NCBI GenBank assembly: GCA_934446355.1 | Contig: CAKSEC010000001.1 | Coordinates: forward strand, 1-64,000 | DNA: 64,000 nt | Direction of reading: 5' to 3' | From: an uncultured Oscillospiraceae bacterium | GTDB taxonomy: Bacteria > Bacillota > Clostridia > Oscillospirales > Ruminococcaceae | In this document: in pieces, positions 54,414 through 63,237 of the stretch | How the letters are laid out: each line of letters opens with the position of its first letter | How positions within the stretch are numbered: the first letter of the stretch is position 1 | Translations under genes and position numbers: made by a program | The notes under the pieces: generated by a model | The model's database searches: none | Seen by the model: the letters and a program-made list of their open reading frames with translations, nothing else | Told to the model about the DNA's origin: nothing

Positions 54414-55502
54414 TTATGCGTGAACAGAAAGATATCTGCGGTATTCGTTCGGGTCCTGACACCTTGTCAGAGCGACCTCGTTGGTTATCTTGCCCATGTT
54501 GACCAGACGTGCAAGGTCCTGATCAAGCGTGAACATTCCGTTCTTCTTACCTGTTGCAATGGCTGTCGGAACTTGGAATATCTTGCCCTCACGGATCATC
54601 GAGCGGATAGCGTCGGTCGCTGCGAGTATCTCCAGAGCCGCACATCTGCCCTTGCCGTCCGCAGTGGGAACGAGGGTCTGCGATATAATGCCGACAACTG
54701 AGTTTGCAAGCTGCGAGCGTATCTGACCCTGAGAATGCGGGGGATATACGTCGATGATACGGTCGATAGTTTCAGCCGCACCTGTGGTATGCAGTGTCGA
54801 GAACACAAGGTGACCTGTTTCTGCCGCCGTTACTGCAGCGTTGATCGTTTCAAAGTCACGCATTTCTCCGACGAGGATAACGTCCGGGTCCTCACGGAGC
54901 GCTGCTCTCAGCGAACCTGCGAAGCTGTCAACGTCCTGTCCTATCTCACGCTGATTCACCATCGACTGCTTATGCGTGTGCAGATACTCGATAGGGTCCT
55001 CGACTGTGATTATGTGGCAGTTCTTGGAACGGTTGATGTGGTCTATCATAGCCGCCAGTGTGGTCGATTTACCAGAACCTGTAGGGCCGGTGACAAGCAC
55101 CAGTCCACGGGGAGCCATGGCAAATTCGCCCAGCGTTGCGGGCAGAGAAAGGTCGGACAGCGTAGGAATATCGTTTCTCAGCAGACGGATAGCCACAGCG
55201 TGGTAGCCTCTCTGACGATATACGTTGACTCTGTGACGGAAGCCTGCGGTGGACACATACGAGAAGTCGGTGTCCAGACCCTTGGATATCTGGGATTTGT
55301 GCTTTATCGAGGTTATCTGGTTGATGATGTTTACGATTATCGGCTCGGTGCAGTCGGGGTAGCCGCTGAGCTTCCTTATCGAGCCATGCAGTCGTACAAC
55401 AGGCGGCAGTCCGGCTGTGAAATGTAAGTCCGAACAGCCGAGGTTTCTCGCCTCGTCAAGTATCCTGTTGATATCCATTATGTTTGTGTTCATGCCTTCC
55501 AC
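54414..55502 (-). CDS. pilT: Twitching motility ATPase PilT
   Basis: 362 residues. Retraction ATPase of type IV pili. N-terminal CSDLHFTAGLPPVVRLHG, Walker A GPTGSGKSTT, Asp box ITVEDPIEY, GEMRDFETI and the His box FSTLHTTGA are complete. The start is GTG at 55502 with AAGGAG 9 nt upstream. Presence of PilT suggests retractable pili rather than a pure secretion system. Confidence 0.94.
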   Translation of the reverse strand: MEGMNTNIMDINRILDEARNLGCSDLHFTAGLPPVVRLHGSIRKLSGYPDCTEPIIVNIINQITSIKHKSQISKGLDTDFSYVSTAGFRHRVNVYRQRGYHAVAIRLLRNDIPTLSDLSLPATLGEFAMAPRGLVLVTGPTGSGKSTTLAAMIDHINRSKNCHIITVEDPIEYLHTHKQSMVNQREIGQDVDSFAGSLRAALREDPDVILVGEMRDFETINAAVTAAETGHLVFSTLHTTGAAETIDRIIDVYPPHSQGQIRSQLANSVVGIISQTLVPTADGKGRCAALEILAATDAIRSMIREGKIFQVPTAIATGKKNGMFTLDQDLARLVNMGKITNEVALTRCQDPNEYRRYLSVHA

Positions 55503-55645
55503 GTTGATACGCTCCTTACATAATTAGTTGCACTGCCGCAGGGCACTGCATATATCCATCGGAGTGATACTGATACTTCCCCGGAGGTCTGCCGCAAAAG
55601 CCGCCCGACGTCCCTGAATTTCAGTAAGCCCTTTGTTTTTCCTGT

Positions 55646-57352
55646 TCAGACTGTATATGTAGCCTTTACCAGTTCGTCCATGGTGGTTCTTCCCGCAAGC
55701 ACCATCTGCGTCACGTTGTCACGCAGCAGCAGTGTGCCGTTCTGGGTAGCCTTTGCGCCGATCTCCTCGGCTGTCGCGCCCTTTGAGATAAGTTCCTTGA
55801 TGTCGTTCGAGGTAACGATTATCTCGTGTATTGCGGTACGTCCTGCATAGCCTGTGTTTCTGCACTTCTTGCAGCCGCCCTTGTGCGCCTGACAGATCTG
55901 CACCGGCTTATCCTTTGATACCAGCCTGAGGTCTGCGGGGTCTGTGAGGGTTATCGTTTCCTTGCATTCGTTGCAAAGCAGCTTAACAAGTCGCTGTGCG
56001 ATTATTCCCACCAGCGAGGAAGCAACCATGTACGGCGCAACGCCCATGTCCACAAGTCTGACGATAGTTGAAGCTGCGTCGTTGGTATGCAGCGTTGAAA
56101 GCACGAAGTGTCCGGTTATAGCGGCTCTGATTGCGATATCGGCGGTCTCGCCGTCACGGATCTCACCGACCATTATGATATCCGGGTCCTGACGGAGTAT
56201 AGAACGCAGAGCCGCAGCGAACGTCATGCCCGCCTTTGCGTTTATCTGACACTGGTTTACACCGTCTATCTTCTTTTCGACAGGGTCCTCTACCGTAACT
56301 ATATTTACGTTAGGCTTTGAAAGCTCGCCGAGTGTCGCATACAGGGTCGTCGATTTACCAGAACCCGTAGGGCCGGTAACCAGCATAACGCCGTTCGGGC
56401 AGCGGATTATCTGCTTGAACATCTCGTAGTTGTAATCCGTCATACCGAGGTCGGTTATCTTTCTGGTCTTTTCATCTGCGGTGGAAAGCAGACGTATAAC
56501 GCATTTCTCGCCGTATACGCAGGGGATAGTCGATACACGGACGTCAAGGTTTACGCCGTCTATCTTCATTCCGAATCGGCCGTCCAGCGGTATTCTCTTT
56601 TCAGCGATGTTCATACCGCCGAGGATCTTTATACGTGTTATGAGCGAATTATGGAGTGCGATGGAAACTTTCATTGCTTCCTGCTCCACAAGTTCGCCGT
56701 CTATTCTGAATCTTATTCTTGTACGGGTCTTGAACGGCTCGATATGTATATCCGAAGCGTTTATCCTGAATGCGGTCTCAACCATGGTGTTTACCAGACG
56801 AACGATAGGCGCGTTGTCGATACGCTCGCCGGACTGTATATCCGCCTGATTTATCTGAGCCGCAGCGGCAGCCTCGCCGTCCAACTCGTCCATAACCTTG
56901 TTTACTGTCTGCTGCGAATAGAACCTGCCGATGGCTTCCTCGATCTGCGTCTTTGTGGATATCTGCGGCACGATCTCCATGCCGGTCTGAACCTTGAGCT
57001 CCTCAAAGATATAGAAGTTTATCGGGTCGTTTGAAGCGACGAGCAGACGGTTGTTGTTCATGTCGAATGCGATTACCGTCTTTTCACGTGCTGTCTGCTC
57101 CGGTATTTTGAGCACCGCCTCTTTATTTATCTGCACCGAGGCAAGGTCAACGAACGGCACCTTGAGCCTTATTGACAGAGCCTGAGCAAGCTGTGTTTCC
57201 GACACAAGACCCATTTCGAGCATTACATCGCCGAGCATTTTGCCGCCGCTGTTCTTCTGCTTTTCCAGAGCCTCCTGCAGTTGCTTCTCGTTGATGAATC
57301 CGTTCTCTACCAGTATTTGACCGATAGGCAGATTCCTAATTGGTCCAGCCAT
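55646..57352 (-). CDS. pilB: Pilus assembly ATPase PilB/GspE
   Basis: 568 residues. An N-terminal GspE_N domain (about 1-150) is followed by the hexameric ATPase: Walker A GPTGSGKSTTLYA, Asp box VEDPVEKKIDG, Walker B IIMVGEIRD, His box STLHTNDAA, and the zinc tetracysteine (LCNEC and CKKC near 470-500). It powers pilin polymerisation. AAAGGAAG precedes the ATG. Divergent from pilD. Confidence 0.95.
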   Translation of the reverse strand: MAGPIRNLPIGQILVENGFINEKQLQEALEKQKNSGGKMLGDVMLEMGLVSETQLAQALSIRLKVPFVDLASVQINKEAVLKIPEQTAREKTVIAFDMNNNRLLVASNDPINFYIFEELKVQTGMEIVPQISTKTQIEEAIGRFYSQQTVNKVMDELDGEAAAAAQINQADIQSGERIDNAPIVRLVNTMVETAFRINASDIHIEPFKTRTRIRFRIDGELVEQEAMKVSIALHNSLITRIKILGGMNIAEKRIPLDGRFGMKIDGVNLDVRVSTIPCVYGEKCVIRLLSTADEKTRKITDLGMTDYNYEMFKQIIRCPNGVMLVTGPTGSGKSTTLYATLGELSKPNVNIVTVEDPVEKKIDGVNQCQINAKAGMTFAAALRSILRQDPDIIMVGEIRDGETADIAIRAAITGHFVLSTLHTNDAASTIVRLVDMGVAPYMVASSLVGIIAQRLVKLLCNECKETITLTDPADLRLVSKDKPVQICQAHKGGCKKCRNTGYAGRTAIHEIIVTSNDIKELISKGATAEEIGAKATQNGTLLLRDNVTQMVLAGRTTMDELVKATYTV

Positions 57353-57495
57353 TGTTAGATTTCTTCCTTTCAGGATATTTAAGGACCCGACCCTGCGCCG
57401 CAGCGCAGTCCACGTGTCCTAATTACCGCACTCCTGCGGCATGATTCTCACTTCTGTATTTTTAAGGCACAATGCTCTCGATATTTTCAAAACGC

Positions 57496-57524
57496 TTGCA
57501 AATTCCCATGATTTATGGTAAAAT
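57496..57524 (+). promoter_or_regulatory. Promoter of pilD
   Basis: TTGCAA (57496-57501), 17-bp spacer, TAAAAT (57519-57524), 32 nt before the ATG. Confidence 0.75.
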
Positions 57525-57556
57525 ATACGAAAAGCGTTTGAAAGGAGTCCTCGGCA

Positions 57557-58615
57557 ATGACAGCCATCGACATTGTGACCTGTGTTTTCGTATTCATTTT
57601 CGGCTCAGTTATCGGAAGCTTCCTGAATGTGGTGATCTACCGCACTCCGCTGAAGCAGTCGATAATAAGCGAGCCGTCGCACTGCTTTTCCTGCGGCAAC
57701 CGTCTGAAATGGTATGATATGTTCCCGATATTCAGCTGGATCATTCTGCGTGGAAAATGCCGCTTCTGCGGTTCAAAAATATCTCCCCGCTATATGATCA
57801 TGGAAGCAGTATGTGCGGTATCCTACCTCGGCGCATACCTTGTGTACGGCTTCTCGTGGGAGTTTGCGGCGGCCTGCATTCTTTTCGCTGTTCTGATAGT
57901 GCTCAGCGGTATCGACATCGACCATTTCGAGATACCCTACTGGTGCAGCATTACTATCGGCGTGTTGGGTATCGCTTCGTTCTTCATTCCGTGGGGCGAG
58001 GGTCTTGCTGCTCCGTGGTATGAAAGGCTCATCTCTCTCGGCGTTGTTGCCGTGATGTTCTTCATTCTCGTGCTTATCGGCGGAATGGGCGGCGGAGATC
58101 TGCAGCTTATGCTTGGTTCTTCGCTGCTTCTCGGCTACCGTGTATTCCCCGCGCTGTTCATAGGTATCGTCCTTGGAGCGATATACGGCGTATCAAAGAA
58201 GATACGCGACCGCAAGGCTGAAAAGGAGATATCCGAGAAAATCAAGCAGCTTGCACTGGAATGGTATCAGGCGCAGCTTGACAGCGATATCGGCTACATA
58301 ACCGAGGGTCACGACGACATAATCGTCGGCAACATCACTGACGGAAAGCCCGATATCGAGTGGGAATACCTTGACGAAAACGCATGGAAGGGCATTCCCG
58401 ACAAATCTGCGCTGAGCCGTGCAGTACGTGAGAACATCACGACCGAGCGTGAGGGCACGTTCCGCATAATCATCAAAGAGGACGTAATCGAAAAGGTGAA
58501 GTACTCACGCCGAATGGTGTTCGGACCGTTCCTGTCCGTCGGCATTGCGGCTTCGTTCCTTTTCGGAAGCCAGATAATCAGCTGGTACATGGGACTGATG
58601 TTCCCGATGGGCTAA
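57557..58615 (+). CDS. pilD: Prepilin peptidase PilD with internal insertion
   Basis: 352 residues, against about 220-290 for the family. It cleaves and N-methylates prepilins at the inner membrane. The cytoplasmic zinc loop C43, C46, C68, C71 and both catalytic aspartates (D120 in GIDIDH; D180 in GMGGGD) are present. The extra length is one hydrophilic block of about 100 residues (215-320), acidic and containing YITEGHDDIIVGNITDGKP, placed before the last membrane helix. AAAGGAG precedes the ATG. The only plus-strand gene of the pilus locus. Confidence 0.9.
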   Translation: MTAIDIVTCVFVFIFGSVIGSFLNVVIYRTPLKQSIISEPSHCFSCGNRLKWYDMFPIFSWIILRGKCRFCGSKISPRYMIMEAVCAVSYLGAYLVYGFSWEFAAACILFAVLIVLSGIDIDHFEIPYWCSITIGVLGIASFFIPWGEGLAAPWYERLISLGVVAVMFFILVLIGGMGGGDLQLMLGSSLLLGYRVFPALFIGIVLGAIYGVSKKIRDRKAEKEISEKIKQLALEWYQAQLDSDIGYITEGHDDIIVGNITDGKPDIEWEYLDENAWKGIPDKSALSRAVRENITTEREGTFRIIIKEDVIEKVKYSRRMVFGPFLSVGIAASFLFGSQIISWYMGLMFPMG

Positions 58616-58660
58616 ATTCACATGGGGATTGCTGTTTTATTCAGCGTTTCCCGTTGATAT

Positions 58661-58696
58661 TCAGGGGCGAGCGATGCTCGCCCCTGATTTGTTTTG
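58661..58696 (+). terminator. Terminator of pilD
   Basis: 12-bp stem TCAGGGGCGAGC with its complement around GAT, followed by TTTGTTTTG. Between convergent genes; it overlaps the end of the minor pilin gene only at its T tract. Confidence 0.85.
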
Positions 58697-58697
58697 T

Positions 58698-59561
58698 TTA
58701 CGGTGTTGTGGTCGCAGTGCCGAGCCTTCTGACAACGTAATAGATGAATATATCACGCTTGTCGGCGGGGGCGTTGGCATAGGTGTATGGCGAGTCCGGA
58801 TTGCTGGGGTTCTGCATCATCATGTAGTAGCTGTCCTTGTTCTTCTCGTCCTGCTTTACCATGACCTTTATCTGCCTCAGTTCTGCAATGCCTGAGCCCT
58901 GGAACACCATGTCTACATTCTGGCGTGCGGCGTCAGTATATGCGGTGACAGTAAGGGAAAGGGTGTCAGTGCGGAACTCGTCGCCCTTTGTCGTTGCCTC
59001 AGGGTTGTTGTAATCCGCATTCCTTATCTGCGAGATATCGAATGTCATGAACATATTGTTGTACAGACAATCGCTGAACACCTTTTTGGAATCCGTTATC
59101 GCTGAGGGGTCGGCGATCTCGCCGTTGCCGCTCATGTTTACCTGTTCATTGCACAGATAATACTTACCATCTGAACTGTCATACCGCAGGCTTATGCACT
59201 TCAGCAGGTATTTTTCGCTTCCTGTCGGCGCAGTGCCGTTGATGTCCTTGCAGTACTGGTTCATTTTGGTTATCTGTGCTGCAATATTGGCGTCTGTTGT
59301 CAGATCGCCCGGTGCGACATAGTTGAATATCGCCACCTGATTTGCGTTTCTGATACTGCGGACGATGTATTCCTCCACAGCGGTCGCGGCATTCTCTGCC
59401 GTATAGCTTCTATTGGTGTCGTCAAACGATCTGATGATCGGCAGCATGAACAGCATTACGCCGCCCATGAGTATCGCCAGAAGCGCAAGTGACACGATCA
59501 TCTCCACCAGCGTGAAGCCGTTGTTTCTGCGCCTGCAGAATAGTCGCTTCAACCTTTTCAT
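58698..59561 (-). CDS. Minor pilin/pseudopilin
   Basis: 287 residues. Prepilin signal RRRNNG-FTLVEMIVSLALLAIL with E5, then a large globular domain with strands and three cysteines. Arranged with the next two genes as a minor-pilin set, probably a tip complex. No close family name can be given. Confidence 0.82.
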   Translation of the reverse strand: MKRLKRLFCRRRNNGFTLVEMIVSLALLAILMGGVMLFMLPIIRSFDDTNRSYTAENAATAVEEYIVRSIRNANQVAIFNYVAPGDLTTDANIAAQITKMNQYCKDINGTAPTGSEKYLLKCISLRYDSSDGKYYLCNEQVNMSGNGEIADPSAITDSKKVFSDCLYNNMFMTFDISQIRNADYNNPEATTKGDEFRTDTLSLTVTAYTDAARQNVDMVFQGSGIAELRQIKVMVKQDEKNKDSYYMMMQNPSNPDSPYTYANAPADKRDIFIYYVVRRLGTATTTP

Positions 59562-59576
59562 TTACAGCACACCGCC

Positions 59577-60635
59577 TTACTTCGGCGAGCCGGCAAAGAT
59601 ATTCGGATATGAGCCCTTTTTGCCGGTCTCCTTGCCGCTTTCGTCGTATATCTTGCCGTAATACGGCGTAAACTTGTACGTCTTGCTTGTGCTGTCGTAG
59701 TTCGAGGTCTTATCGTCGTCGCTGTAGCCAAGCAGCAGGTTAAGGTCAACGATTCCGGCGTCCTTATCCTTGTAATACTTGTCGGGCAGAGCCACCATGA
59801 AATCAACATAGAAGCCTGCTATCCTGCCTGTTCCGTCAAGCAGCGAGCCGTCGCCGTCCTCGTAGTCTATCTGGGTGCTTGCAACACGAATCGTGTTCGT
59901 GCTGGACTTTACGACCTCATAATCGGTGTTCGGAGAAACTGCGCCGAACTTGTATCCGCCGCCTACAGCCGTTTCCGCATATATCCTGCCGTACTTCATC
60001 AGAACCACATCACTGGGGAATGATATTCTCGACTGTGCGAACGATTTGTAGTACTTCGGCATATACTTGCCTGCGGTAAGTTCCATGGCAATGTAGAATC
60101 TGTTGGAATGCGACGGGTCTTTTGCAGACACCATGTAAAGCTCCACTTCGCTTATGCCGTTGGAGCCGTACAGTCTGGAGTTCAGACGGCTGGTGACGCT
60201 TCCCGCGCCCTTGCTGTTGTCAGGCGTGGGGGCGTCCTTCTTGCTGTAGTCGATATCCGCCTGCATATAGTTCAGGTCAAGTCCGAAGCTGTCCGCTTCC
60301 TCAGAGGACGATTCCACTGTGGAAGCGTTATCCTTTGCACTGCCGACCGAATAATCCACCGGAATATTGGTGACCGTGTTTCCGCTGTTGTCATTGAAAA
60401 CTATGCTCAGCGAGTGAGCGTCCGTGGGGTCGTATTTATCCTTGACCGCCTGCTCCCTCTTGTAGTACAGTTCCTCCTGCGCCTTTGCCTCGTCCTGCAG
60501 CGCATTGTTGCTCTTCTTAGCCATTGAAGCCGACCGGAGGATCATCGAAACCATACCCGCCATTATAGCGAATATCACGAATGCAACCAGAACCTCAACG
60601 AGTGTGAAACCACGTTTGCTTCTGAATTTCTTCAT
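59577..60635 (-). CDS. Minor pilin, PilV-like
   Basis: 352 residues. Prepilin signal RSKRG-FTLVEVLVAFVIFAIM with E5. Large Ser/Asp/Lys-rich globular part without obvious motifs. AAAGGAG precedes the ATG. Sixteen nt upstream of the next minor pilin gene. Confidence 0.8.
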   Translation of the reverse strand: MKKFRSKRGFTLVEVLVAFVIFAIMAGMVSMILRSASMAKKSNNALQDEAKAQEELYYKREQAVKDKYDPTDAHSLSIVFNDNSGNTVTNIPVDYSVGSAKDNASTVESSSEEADSFGLDLNYMQADIDYSKKDAPTPDNSKGAGSVTSRLNSRLYGSNGISEVELYMVSAKDPSHSNRFYIAMELTAGKYMPKYYKSFAQSRISFPSDVVLMKYGRIYAETAVGGGYKFGAVSPNTDYEVVKSSTNTIRVASTQIDYEDGDGSLLDGTGRIAGFYVDFMVALPDKYYKDKDAGIVDLNLLLGYSDDDKTSNYDSTSKTYKFTPYYGKIYDESGKETGKKGSYPNIFAGSPK

Positions 60636-60656
60636 TTTCCGCTTCTCCTTTCCGGT

Positions 60657-63107
60657 TTATACGCCATGGATACGCCAGTCGCGGTTTGCAGCCGGCACGA
60701 CAAGTCCTTCCATCTTAAGACCCTCGCCTGTCACCTCGACAAGCTCTAAGTCAGGCTTTGCATACACGTAGGTGTAGTAGCCCGACAGTACGTAGTCCGA
60801 TACGACCAGACCGCCGCAGTTCTTCAGACCGCCGCCCATCGCATTGTCGATATAGGTCATATACGGTGCGTAGATGTATCCGAAGAATACGTTATTCGTT
60901 GCGCTTCCCATTACCTGCGGATTTGCAAGCACTATCTGCGCACTTTCAGAGCAGGAGGACAGGAAAATATTGACGTTAGCGACCTGAGTCTTGCCCTTGT
61001 ACTTGTATCCCAGAGCCTTGAACTTGTTCTTCTCAACTCTGCCGTCGCAGTAGCACTTATCCTTTTCAGGCTTCTCGCCGGTCAGGATAGTGCCGTGCGT
61101 TGTACACTTGTAAACGGTCTCGCCGTCCTTGGTCGTTTCTTCGTATGTGCACTTCTTGCCGCAGGTATCCTCATAGTGTATCATGCTGCGTGCAGTGTCC
61201 ACATTAGTCGCAAGTACGCGTGAATAGTAAGGCGTTTGAGCGTCGTCGCTGTGATCCTGTCCGCCGTACTTCATATACCATGCGTAGTGACCGAAGAACT
61301 CCTGATCAGACGAACGGTATATTACGCTGGTGGTCGTGCCTGTGTCGTTTCCGGCGTCATCAAGCACTTCTCTTTCGCCCACGTTGAGCACCAGATTTCC
61401 GTCGCCAACAGTGAGTATGGTAACTGTTCTGCCGCTCAACTCCTGCTCAGTCCATACAAGCTTGCCGTTTTTGAGCTCGCAGGTCCTCTTTAGGGGCAGC
61501 CATGTAAAGGTATCCATTACACCGTCGCCGTCTGTGTCACGGTTTCCGAGAAGATTGATAACAAGCGTGTTGCCTGCCGCACCAGTATCAAATATTATGG
61601 TGTAGTTGTCCTTCTGGGTGTTTCTGCCATAATCATAGATCTCCGAAATGGTGCACGCAGAGTTCACAACTGCGATACAGCCGGGCGTGAACTTACTTGT
61701 CAGTCCTGCTGCAGCAATTGCGTTTCTTACATCCTGCGGGTAACCGTTATACTCAGCAGTTGCGGGGTTTACATAGTCGTTTGCAAACGATATTTCATGC
61801 TTCTTTGAAACTGCAGAGCCTTCGACCACCCACTTGGGATAAGCGGATACGCCTATCTTTGTGTCGATGAACTGGCTTGCCTCGCTTACTGTCATGCCGT
61901 GCATATCAGAGCCTGCCTGCCACTTGAATACTCTGTTTTTCCCGTTCTTTGTGCCGGATACCCATTTGCCGTTTGCGTCATAGGTCATGTCAAACCCGAA
62001 GTTGATGGTATCCTTTATTTCAGGGGCACAGTATATCTGACCGTTGATATAGAGGTTTCCTTCCAGCAGGAAGTTGCTCTGATAACTCTCTATATAAAGG
62101 TCGCCGTTGACATAAATATTGCCGTGGAAGTTGGTACCGCTTGCGTTTGTTTCGCCCAGAATGAAGTCGCCGAGTACGTAAAGGTCGGTCGGCTGTCCTG
62201 ACTTACCGATAGCAAGAGCCTTTTCAGACTTAACGCTGGTAAAGTCGCCGCCAACGATGATACGGCCTCTTTCCTCTGCGTCTACGATCGTTTCACCTGC
62301 CTTGACCTTTCCGCCAAGCCAGAACTGATACGGTCTGCAGGATACTGTCATGCTGTTGCCGATAACCCAGTCAGAGGGGTATTCTGTTTGAACAGGACCT
62401 GCTGTCGAAATACCATCGAGGTCAAGACTGCCTGCACAGGTCAGCTCACACTCAAGGCTCAGAGCCTGACCGCCGCCCTTCATGTTGGAGATCTTGACAT
62501 ACTCCGAGTCGAACTTTATCGGGTACTTTATGGTACTCGAATTGATGATAGTGTCATTCGGAACATAGCCGGTCGCCGTGAACAGCGAGTCTATCTTCGG
62601 CGATACTGTGATAGTTTCGTCCTTTGTGCGTACAAAGGTGTGCGTTGTCTCGGATACGCCGTTGTTTTCGATGGTCACTGCGATGTCATAGACATACCAT
62701 GTGGTTTCGCCTATTTTCTCGTCGTCAAGTCTTGTGATGCCGATATCATAGCCGTCCATCAGTCCGTCGGTGACGTTGTGCAGGTTATCCTGCGAAGCCT
62801 TCACCGTATCTCCTACCTTAAAGGAACTGGTGTTGGTGATTTTGTCCACCAGCTTGGCTGCAGCCTGCTGCGTGGGATTAGCAGAGCCGCTGTTCGCACT
62901 GTTGAACATTGCGACCACCGTGTCCGCCAGCGATGTAGATGATACATATGCCTGCTCCTGGTCGAAGGTCGCATACTGCACCTGCCTTGAAGAAAGCACC
63001 GACATATACATTGCCGTGACCAGCACGATCAGGGCGGCCATTGTGCTGACCACCATGAACAGTGCGCTGCCGCACGGTGATATATATTTTCTCAATGCGT
63101 GTTTCAT
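60657..63107 (-). CDS. Large PilX-like pilus protein
   Basis: 816 residues from the ATG at 63107 (MKHALRKYISPCGSALFMVV), with GGAGGT upstream; an ATG at 63158 lacks a site. An N-terminal hydrophobic helix without a canonical G-FTLxE cleavage site, as in PilX. In the middle (about 280-370) short repeats such as GRIIVGGDFTS, DLYVLGDFILG, NIYVNGDLYI and NLYINGQIYC suggest a beta-solenoid. A cysteine cluster near 665-705 (CGKKC, YKCTTH, KCYCDG) may bind metal. Likely a pilus-tip or surface adhesin component. Confidence 0.72.
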   Translation of the reverse strand: MKHALRKYISPCGSALFMVVSTMAALIVLVTAMYMSVLSSRQVQYATFDQEQAYVSSTSLADTVVAMFNSANSGSANPTQQAAAKLVDKITNTSSFKVGDTVKASQDNLHNVTDGLMDGYDIGITRLDDEKIGETTWYVYDIAVTIENNGVSETTHTFVRTKDETITVSPKIDSLFTATGYVPNDTIINSSTIKYPIKFDSEYVKISNMKGGGQALSLECELTCAGSLDLDGISTAGPVQTEYPSDWVIGNSMTVSCRPYQFWLGGKVKAGETIVDAEERGRIIVGGDFTSVKSEKALAIGKSGQPTDLYVLGDFILGETNASGTNFHGNIYVNGDLYIESYQSNFLLEGNLYINGQIYCAPEIKDTINFGFDMTYDANGKWVSGTKNGKNRVFKWQAGSDMHGMTVSEASQFIDTKIGVSAYPKWVVEGSAVSKKHEISFANDYVNPATAEYNGYPQDVRNAIAAAGLTSKFTPGCIAVVNSACTISEIYDYGRNTQKDNYTIIFDTGAAGNTLVINLLGNRDTDGDGVMDTFTWLPLKRTCELKNGKLVWTEQELSGRTVTILTVGDGNLVLNVGEREVLDDAGNDTGTTTSVIYRSSDQEFFGHYAWYMKYGGQDHSDDAQTPYYSRVLATNVDTARSMIHYEDTCGKKCTYEETTKDGETVYKCTTHGTILTGEKPEKDKCYCDGRVEKNKFKALGYKYKGKTQVANVNIFLSSCSESAQIVLANPQVMGSATNNVFFGYIYAPYMTYIDNAMGGGLKNCGGLVVSDYVLSGYYTYVYAKPDLELVEVTGEGLKMEGLVVPAANRDWRIHGV

Positions 63108-63237
63108 TTGATTACCTCCAATGCTTCTCACGCAGATCCGCTCCCGCACCGCCGGCATTCCCTGCTGGGCGGTGCAGAAGATAAGTTACCGTTTTATATA
63201 TTGCCGTTTGCCTGAATTATGTTACTCCGGCGCACAA

